A DNA stretch of 64,000 bases. Source: CANGYM01 sp044372405. GTDB taxonomy: Bacteria > Pseudomonadota > Alphaproteobacteria > JAJTHO01 > CANGYM01. The notes under the pieces were generated by a model. The model saw only the letters and a list, made by a program, of their open reading frames with translations, was not told where the DNA came from and did not search any database. The position numbers and the translations under genes were made by a program. The stretch lies in NCBI GenBank assembly GCA_044372405.1, contig JBILRW010000001.1, positions 1-64,000 of the forward strand, written 5' to 3'. This document shows positions 59,417-64,000 of the stretch, piece by piece (position 1 is the first letter of the stretch; each line of letters begins with the position of its first letter).

Positions 59417-61000
59417 TTAGTGTGATTCATGTGCAATGTGTGGCAAATCTTCAAAAGTGTGAAACGGTGGTGGTGAAGAAACGGTCCATTCCAGTGTTGT
59501 CGCGCCAGCGCCCCAGGGGTTTGCGGGTACGGGTTTTTTTCGGATAAAGGTGATCGCCACCACAACCAAAAACAATAACGTTGCGCCAAAGGAAATATAA
59601 GACCCGATAGAGGAAACATAATTCCATCCCGCAAACGCATCAGGATAGTCAGGATAACGACGCGGCATACCTTGTAATCCCAGGAAGTGCTGAGGGAAAA
59701 AGGTCAGGTTGACACCAAGGAAAAATAACCAAAAGTGTATTTTTCCTAAAAGCTCAGGATATTGATACCCACTCATTTTGCCCAGCCAGTAATAAAAGGC
59801 GGCAAAAATGGCAAACACAGCCCCCAAAGACAAGACATAGTGAAAGTGTGCGACGACATAATAGGTATCGTGGAAAACAGCGGTTAAGCCCCCGTTGGCC
59901 AAAACAACGCCGGTCACCCCGCCCAAGGTAAACAGAAAAATAAACCCAATGGCAAACAGCATGGGCGTGGGGAAGGCCAAGGATCCGCCCCACATGGTGG
60001 CAATCCAGGAAAAAATCTTAATCCCCGTGGGTACAGCGATGATCAGGGTGGCAGCAGTGAAATAAGCACGAGTGTTGATATCCAAACCAACGGTATACAT
60101 ATGGTGGGCCCAGACCACAAAGCCAATAAACCCAATGCTCACCATGGCATAAACCATGCCGAGGTAGCCAAAAATGGGTTTTTTTGAGAAGGTGGAGATA
60201 ATGTGACTGATGATACCAAAAGCCGGTAAAATCATGATGTAAACTTCGGGGTGGCCAAAAAACCAAAAAAGATGTTGGAAGAGAACAGGATCTCCTCCAC
60301 CGGCAGGATCAAAAAACGACGTGCCAAAATGACGGTCGGTCAGCAGCATGGTGATAGCACCCCCCAAAACAGGGACAGCCAGCAACAACAAAAAAGCCGT
60401 AATCAACATGGACCAGGCGAACAAAGGCATTTTGTGCAGGGTCATGCCTGGCGCGCGCATGTTCAAAATGGTGGTAATAAAATTAATAGCCCCCAAAATA
60501 GAAGAAGCCCCCGCCAGATGAAGGGAAAAAATGGCCATATCCACGGCAAGGCTGGGATGACCCAGGTTGGCACTCAAAGGGGGATAGATCGTCCAGCCCG
60601 TTCCTGCCCCGCCGTCCACAAAAGCCGACCCCAAAAGAAGAAGGAAAGCGGGAACAATCAGCCAAAAACTGATGTTATTCAGGCGTGGAAACGCCATATC
60701 CGGCGCCCCAATCATCAGGGGCACAAACCAGTTGCCAAATCCCCCAATCAGGGCCGGCATCACCACAAAAAACACCATGATGAGGCCATGGGCCGTAATG
60801 AGCACGTTATAAAGTTGATTGTCGCCGCCGAGAATTTGAAGGCCAGGCTCTTGAAGTTCCATCCGCATCAATACCGAAAAAAGACCCCCAATCAGACCAG
60901 CGAAGACGGAAAAAAACAAGTAAAGCGTGCCAATATCTTTATGGTTCGTCGATAAAAACCAACGGGAAAAAAAGGAAGGCTTATGGTGATGTTGGCTCAT
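59417..61000 (-). CDS. ctaD: cytochrome c oxidase subunit I
   Basis: A 527-residue twelve-TM heme-copper oxidase catalytic subunit. NHKDIGTLYLFFSVFAGLIG opens it; the heme a ligand is in LITAHGLIMVFFVVMPALIG; CuB/Tyr in WFFGHPEVYIMILPAFGIIS; HHMYTVG; and heme a3/a in VVAHFHYVLSLGAVFAIFA. The sequence is the aa3 A-type (with the GHPEVY motif). Confidence 0.97.
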   Translation of the reverse strand: MSQHHHKPSFFSRWFLSTNHKDIGTLYLFFSVFAGLIGGLFSVLMRMELQEPGLQILGGDNQLYNVLITAHGLIMVFFVVMPALIGGFGNWFVPLMIGAPDMAFPRLNNISFWLIVPAFLLLLGSAFVDGGAGTGWTIYPPLSANLGHPSLAVDMAIFSLHLAGASSILGAINFITTILNMRAPGMTLHKMPLFAWSMLITAFLLLLAVPVLGGAITMLLTDRHFGTSFFDPAGGGDPVLFQHLFWFFGHPEVYIMILPAFGIISHIISTFSKKPIFGYLGMVYAMVSIGFIGFVVWAHHMYTVGLDINTRAYFTAATLIIAVPTGIKIFSWIATMWGGSLAFPTPMLFAIGFIFLFTLGGVTGVVLANGGLTAVFHDTYYVVAHFHYVLSLGAVFAIFAAFYYWLGKMSGYQYPELLGKIHFWLFFLGVNLTFFPQHFLGLQGMPRRYPDYPDAFAGWNYVSSIGSYISFGATLLFLVVVAITFIRKKPVPANPWGAGATTLEWTVSSPPPFHTFEDLPHIAHESH

Positions 61001-61021
61001 GCCTTGATCCTTGGTCTTGTT

Positions 61022-61828
61022 TTAAAGGGGTTTTGAGGAGAGTTTTTCAGTCACTTTGCCGCCTTTTTCTTTGATCCAGGCGTCAAAGGCAGCGGGTGAA
61101 ACGGCCTTAATAGCAATGGGCATAAAGGCGTGACCGACACCGCAGATTTCTGAGCACTGGCCGTAGTACATGCCCTCTTTTTCAATCAACGTCCAGGTTT
61201 CATTCAGACGGCCGGGAACGGTATCAGTTTTCACGGCCAAAGACGGCATGGCCCAGCTGTGAATGACATCCGCAGATGTTAAAATGAACTTTATTTTGGT
61301 ACCCACGGGCAAAACCAAGGGGTTATCCACATCCAAAAGGCGTTTTTGCCCGGGTTTTAAGTCTTTTTCTTCAATCATGTAAGAATCAAACGTAAACCCC
61401 CCATGATCAGGGTAACCGTATTGCCAGTACCATTGATGACCTGTGACTTTAACGGTAAAGGCCGCGTCAGGGGCAACATCCGTAAAATAAAGGAGCCGCA
61501 TAGACGGGACGATAATCGCCACCAAAATCAGGACAGGAATGCCAGTCCAAATCACTTCCAGTAAGGTATTATGGGATGTTTTTGACGGAACGGGGTTTTT
61601 AGAGGCCCTAAAACGAAACGTGACATAAACCAACAAAAGCAAAACAAAAATCGCAATGGCAAAAATAAGATAGGTCATGGCCCCATGAAACTCATGAACA
61701 CGATGGGCAACAGGCGATAAAGGGGGCTGAAAAGACAGGCCCCAGGGTTGAGGTTCAGCAGAAAAAGAAGGGGTTGGCCCAAAACCTATTAAGCTCAAGA
61801 TAAAAACAAGAAGACAACGCATGGACAA
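61022..61828 (-). CDS. ctaC: cytochrome c oxidase subunit II
   Basis: A 268-residue protein with signal peptide (1-24), two TM helices (about 50-72 and 90-112), and a periplasmic cupredoxin domain. The CuA ligands are in DVIHSWAMPSLAVK and YYGQCSEICGVGHAFM. VTGHQWYWQYGYPDHGG is the electron-entry loop. It accepts electrons from cytochrome c. SCO1 at 9805 is the expected metallochaperone. Confidence 0.97.
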   Translation of the reverse strand: MSMRCLLVFILSLIGFGPTPSFSAEPQPWGLSFQPPLSPVAHRVHEFHGAMTYLIFAIAIFVLLLLVYVTFRFRASKNPVPSKTSHNTLLEVIWTGIPVLILVAIIVPSMRLLYFTDVAPDAAFTVKVTGHQWYWQYGYPDHGGFTFDSYMIEEKDLKPGQKRLLDVDNPLVLPVGTKIKFILTSADVIHSWAMPSLAVKTDTVPGRLNETWTLIEKEGMYYGQCSEICGVGHAFMPIAIKAVSPAAFDAWIKEKGGKVTEKLSSKPL

Positions 61829-61914
61829 GGAATCTCCTTAATCACGACAGGGGCAAGGGGACCTGAAATCCTCTTTATTGTTGTAACGGCAGGCCATTTA
61901 GGGCGCAAGCCTTT

Positions 61915-62490
61915 TTATTTCAATGACTTTTTCTTTGTCGAGGGATCCGTCAAGGACAGCTTAATGATTTTATCAGGTTGGCTAACGGCACCATTATTAA
62001 AGGGATCACCTTTTTTAATGGTATCAACAAAATTCATGCCGTCTACAACTTCACCCCACACAGTGTATTGACCGTCAAGGTGGGGGGCCGGTGCCAGAAC
62101 GATAAAAAACTGGCTGTCGGCACTGTCGGGACTCATGGCGCGCGCCATGGAAACGGTGCCACGCAAATGAGGCGCACTGGAAAATTCCGCCGCTAAATTT
62201 TGTCCCGAACCCCCTGTGCCGTCGCCTTTGGGATCCCCTGTTTGGGCCATAAAGCCCTCAATAACACGGTGAAAGATCAGGCCGTCATAAAAACCTTTGG
62301 CGGTTAATTCTTTGATGCGGGCCACGTGATGGGGGGCCAGATCCGGACGCAGACGGATTTTAACAACCCCGTCCTTAAGTTGCATATAAACAAATTCCTG
62401 GCCTTGGGGAGACGCTTTAGGGGTTTCGGCCGATGCTTTGGTCACAAAAAAAGCTCCACATAAAAACAAACAAAAAAGAAAAAAGCGCAT
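61915..62490 (-). CDS. periplasmic peptidyl-prolyl cis-trans isomerase (cyclophilin)
   Basis: A 191-residue cyclophilin with an N-terminal signal peptide (about 1-21, FVTKASA). Active-site stretches are FYDGLIFHRVIEGFMAQTGD, AAEFSSAPHLRGTVSMARA and SQFFIVLAPAPHLDGQYTVW. It accelerates proline isomerisation during folding of exported proteins. It is 86 bases from ctaC and 17 from rpsD. Confidence 0.93.
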   Translation of the reverse strand: MRFFLFCLFLCGAFFVTKASAETPKASPQGQEFVYMQLKDGVVKIRLRPDLAPHHVARIKELTAKGFYDGLIFHRVIEGFMAQTGDPKGDGTGGSGQNLAAEFSSAPHLRGTVSMARAMSPDSADSQFFIVLAPAPHLDGQYTVWGEVVDGMNFVDTIKKGDPFNNGAVSQPDKIIKLSLTDPSTKKKSLK

Positions 62491-62506
62491 CGCGGTCGAC
62501 CCTCTA

Positions 62507-63124
62507 TTAGGCTTTGGAATAGAACTCCACCACTAGGCTGGGCTCCATCCGTACAGGATAAGGAACATCGGCCAGTTTCGGCGCGGCCACAAAACGACAG
62601 GAACAGGTGGTTTTGTTGACCTCTAAATAGCTGGGAACATCGCGTTCCGTATTTTGCAGGGCCTCAAGAATGCGGATGTTTTCGCGGCGACTCTCACGGA
62701 TGGCAATCACATCGCCCTCCTGAACTTGGTAGGAGGCAATGTTGACAACCTTACCATTCACCGTGACGTGTTTGTGGCTGACCAGCTGCCGGGCGGCAAA
62801 GATCGTTACGGCAAAACAGGCGCGGTAAACAACAGCGTCCAAGCGGCTTTCCAGCAAACCAATCAGATTTTCGCTGGTGTCACCCTTGCGGCGGACGGCT
62901 TCGTCAAACAAACGGCGGAATTGGCGCTCGTTAATGCGACCGTAATAGCCTTTCAGCTTTTGTTTGGCCATCAGCTGGATACCGTAATCGGTGGGCTTGC
63001 TGCGGCGCTGTCCGTGTTGGCCAGGACCATAGGCACGGGCGTTAAAGGGGCTTTTGGGGCGTCCCCATAAATTAATGCCCAAACGGCGGTCGATTTTGTA
63101 CTTTGTCGTGACAATTTTTGTCAT
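62507..63124 (-). CDS. rpsD: 30S ribosomal protein S4
   Basis: A 205-residue primary rRNA-binding protein. N-terminal KYKIDRRLGINLWGRPKSPF and GQHGQRRSKPTDYGIQLMAK; S4 RNA-binding domain RLDAVVYRACFAVTIFAARQ onward with HVTVNGKVVNIASYQV; C-terminus PYPVRMEPSLVVEFYSKA. The N-terminal zinc cysteines are absent, as in other C- type S4s. Confidence 0.97.
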   Translation of the reverse strand: MTKIVTTKYKIDRRLGINLWGRPKSPFNARAYGPGQHGQRRSKPTDYGIQLMAKQKLKGYYGRINERQFRRLFDEAVRRKGDTSENLIGLLESRLDAVVYRACFAVTIFAARQLVSHKHVTVNGKVVNIASYQVQEGDVIAIRESRRENIRILEALQNTERDVPSYLEVNKTTCSCRFVAAPKLADVPYPVRMEPSLVVEFYSKA

Positions 63125-63176
63125 GCGCGCGCATCCTAAAAAGTTAAAACAAGGAAAGCACTATAAAACCTGGGTT

Positions 63177-63956
63177 CTATTTGTCAAATGCTTTTCCATC
63201 CCCTTTTCCATCCCCCATCAACAATGACCGAAACACCCCGTGCAGCGTCTGAAGTTCCTGATACGAAAACTGGCCGCGCATCAGCATGGTACGGAGATTC
63301 CGGATCATAATCCCCCGTTTTTCGGGGACGTGGAGGAATCCCGTTTGGGTCAAAACGGCCTCCCACGTTTCAAAAAAATAAACCCAATCTTTTTTGGGGG
63401 CGGGGGTGTGGGGATTTTCCGGGGGGGCAGGGGGGATGTTCCGAAGACCCCATAGCGCATAAGCAAATACAAAAACAGCCTGGGCCAGATTCAGCGACGC
63501 AAACGCGGGATTTAAATCCAGTGTCACCGTGGCATCGGCCAGGGCCACATCATCGTTGGTCAGGCCGGCCTTTTCCGGGCCAAACATCAGGCCCACGGGG
63601 TGATTTTGGGCTTTGGCGGTAAGAATTTCGCACGCTTCCTGCTGGCTAAGGGACGGTTTTGCCAGCGTGCGCGGGCGGGCGGTGGTGGCGATGACGTAGG
63701 AAAGATCGGCCAGGGCGTCCTCCAGCGTTGGAAAAACGGAAACGGAAACGTAGTCTATGCCGCCGGCGCTGGCGCTTTGGGCGGCTTCGCTGGGCCATCC
63801 ATCCCGGGGGGCCACCAGGCGCAGATATGTTAAACCGCAGTTGACCATAGCCCGTATGGCCATGCCGATGTTTTCGCCCATTTGGGGGCGCACCAGAATG
63901 ATAGTCATATTCGGCGTGAGCAGGGCAGGGGACAAGAGGGAGGACGTACCGGCCAT
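63177..63956 (-). CDS. TrmJ-like SPOUT RNA methyltransferase
   Basis: A 259-residue SpoU-family enzyme. IILVRPQMGENIGMAIRAMV opens the knot domain (SPOUT motif 1 N-x-G-x-xxR), followed by VIATTARPR, GLMFGPEKAGLTNDDVALAD (motif 2) and LNPAFASLNLAQAVFVFAYA (motif 3). The C-terminal helix hairpin fits TrmJ, which 2'-O-methylates tRNA position 32. The start may be ATG 63956 or the M at codon 17. Nothing recognisable lies from 63957 to the window end. Confidence 0.88.
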   Translation of the reverse strand: MAGTSSLLSPALLTPNMTIILVRPQMGENIGMAIRAMVNCGLTYLRLVAPRDGWPSEAAQSASAGGIDYVSVSVFPTLEDALADLSYVIATTARPRTLAKPSLSQQEACEILTAKAQNHPVGLMFGPEKAGLTNDDVALADATVTLDLNPAFASLNLAQAVFVFAYALWGLRNIPPAPPENPHTPAPKKDWVYFFETWEAVLTQTGFLHVPEKRGIMIRNLRTMLMRGQFSYQELQTLHGVFRSLLMGDGKGDGKAFDK

Positions 63957-64000
63957 GGGCTCTATGTTAATGAGCAGCGTTGGCGGCGAGGTTTTTGCGA

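Noticed and set aside
1..64000. CRISPR arrays, riboswitches, rRNA genes, prophage structural genes
   Set aside because: No regularly spaced direct repeats, no recognisable riboswitch upstream of metF, ribF or pyrE, no rRNA, and no capsid, tail or integrase genes were seen.

Overview
The window reads as chromosomal DNA from a motile, aerobic alphaproteobacterium. Evidence includes: a flagellar and chemotaxis block (fliL, fliM, a DUF6468-like gene, a MotE-like gene, cheY, cheZ, then flagellin behind a sigma-54 type promoter); an aa3-type cytochrome oxidase block (ctaC, ctaD, ctaB); adjacent ubiE-ubiB; the rsmB-rpe-heparinase order; an lspA-DUF3035 pair; and a PhaB-type reductase. G+C looks close to half by eye, and several accessory genes are clearly AT-richer. 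I cannot place it below class. The split gene order and the number of toxin-antitoxin-like genes would fit a Rhodospirillales- or Holosporales-like lineage, but that is inference.

Layout. 1-520: tail of an IS66-like transposase and an orphan ORF. 535-5869 (minus): tightly packed CPA2 antiporter, TrkH, pyrE and a peptide-binding protein. 6051-8723: secA. 8741-13234 (minus): GNAT, a membrane protein, SCO1, an Ala-rich protein, rpmG, ubiB, ubiE. 13312-17016: flagellar/chemotaxis operon. 17017-17557: repeat-rich spacer with a sigma-54 promoter. 17558-19946: flagellin and a small gene. 20075-24658: moxR, DUF6111-like, cca, a hypothetical gene, tRNA-Ser(UGA), pgi, SemiSWEET. 24727-28270: hldE, pgk (minus) and phaB (plus). 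28380-31217: accessory region with a zeta-toxin-like kinase, an IS630 remnant, tRNA-Leu(GAG), an AAA/DUF4143 ATPase and a 46-codon gene. 31259-34853: rsmB-rpe-heparinase. 35040-36126: a HigBA-type TA pair and an unassigned AT-rich gene. 36336-40597: sucA followed by an overlapping accessory cassette (two-TM protein, HEPN protein, Phd/YefM antitoxin, truncated toxin). 40628-43369 (minus): hypothetical, CDF transporter, pilin-like protein, metF. 43440-47484: mlaA, mlaC, a histidine kinase, a Crp/Fnr regulator. About 47510-47660: a probable 6S RNA. 47805-54208 (minus): ribF-ileS-lspA-DUF3035-der and a small gene. 54333-56284: YfgM-like and BamB. 56272-63956 (minus): nth, sucB, ctaB, MAPEG, ctaD, ctaC, a cyclophilin, rpsD, a TrmJ-like methyltransferase.

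How it fits together. Housekeeping genes dominate: protein export, outer-membrane lipid and protein handling (Mla, BamB, LspA), respiration, the TCA cycle, and translation. Three observations stand out. First, sucA is followed not by sucB but by genes joined through four consecutive 4-base start/stop overlaps, including a HEPN (RX4HXY) protein whose usual nucleotidyltransferase partner is absent and whose neighbour is a YefM-like antitoxin. Second, two near-identical TGTGA-N6-TCACA-type sites lie about 66-69 bp upstream of two unrelated accessory genes, while the window also encodes a Crp/Fnr regulator with a CRP-like RETVxR recognition helix. Third, the spacer after that regulator folds like 6S RNA.
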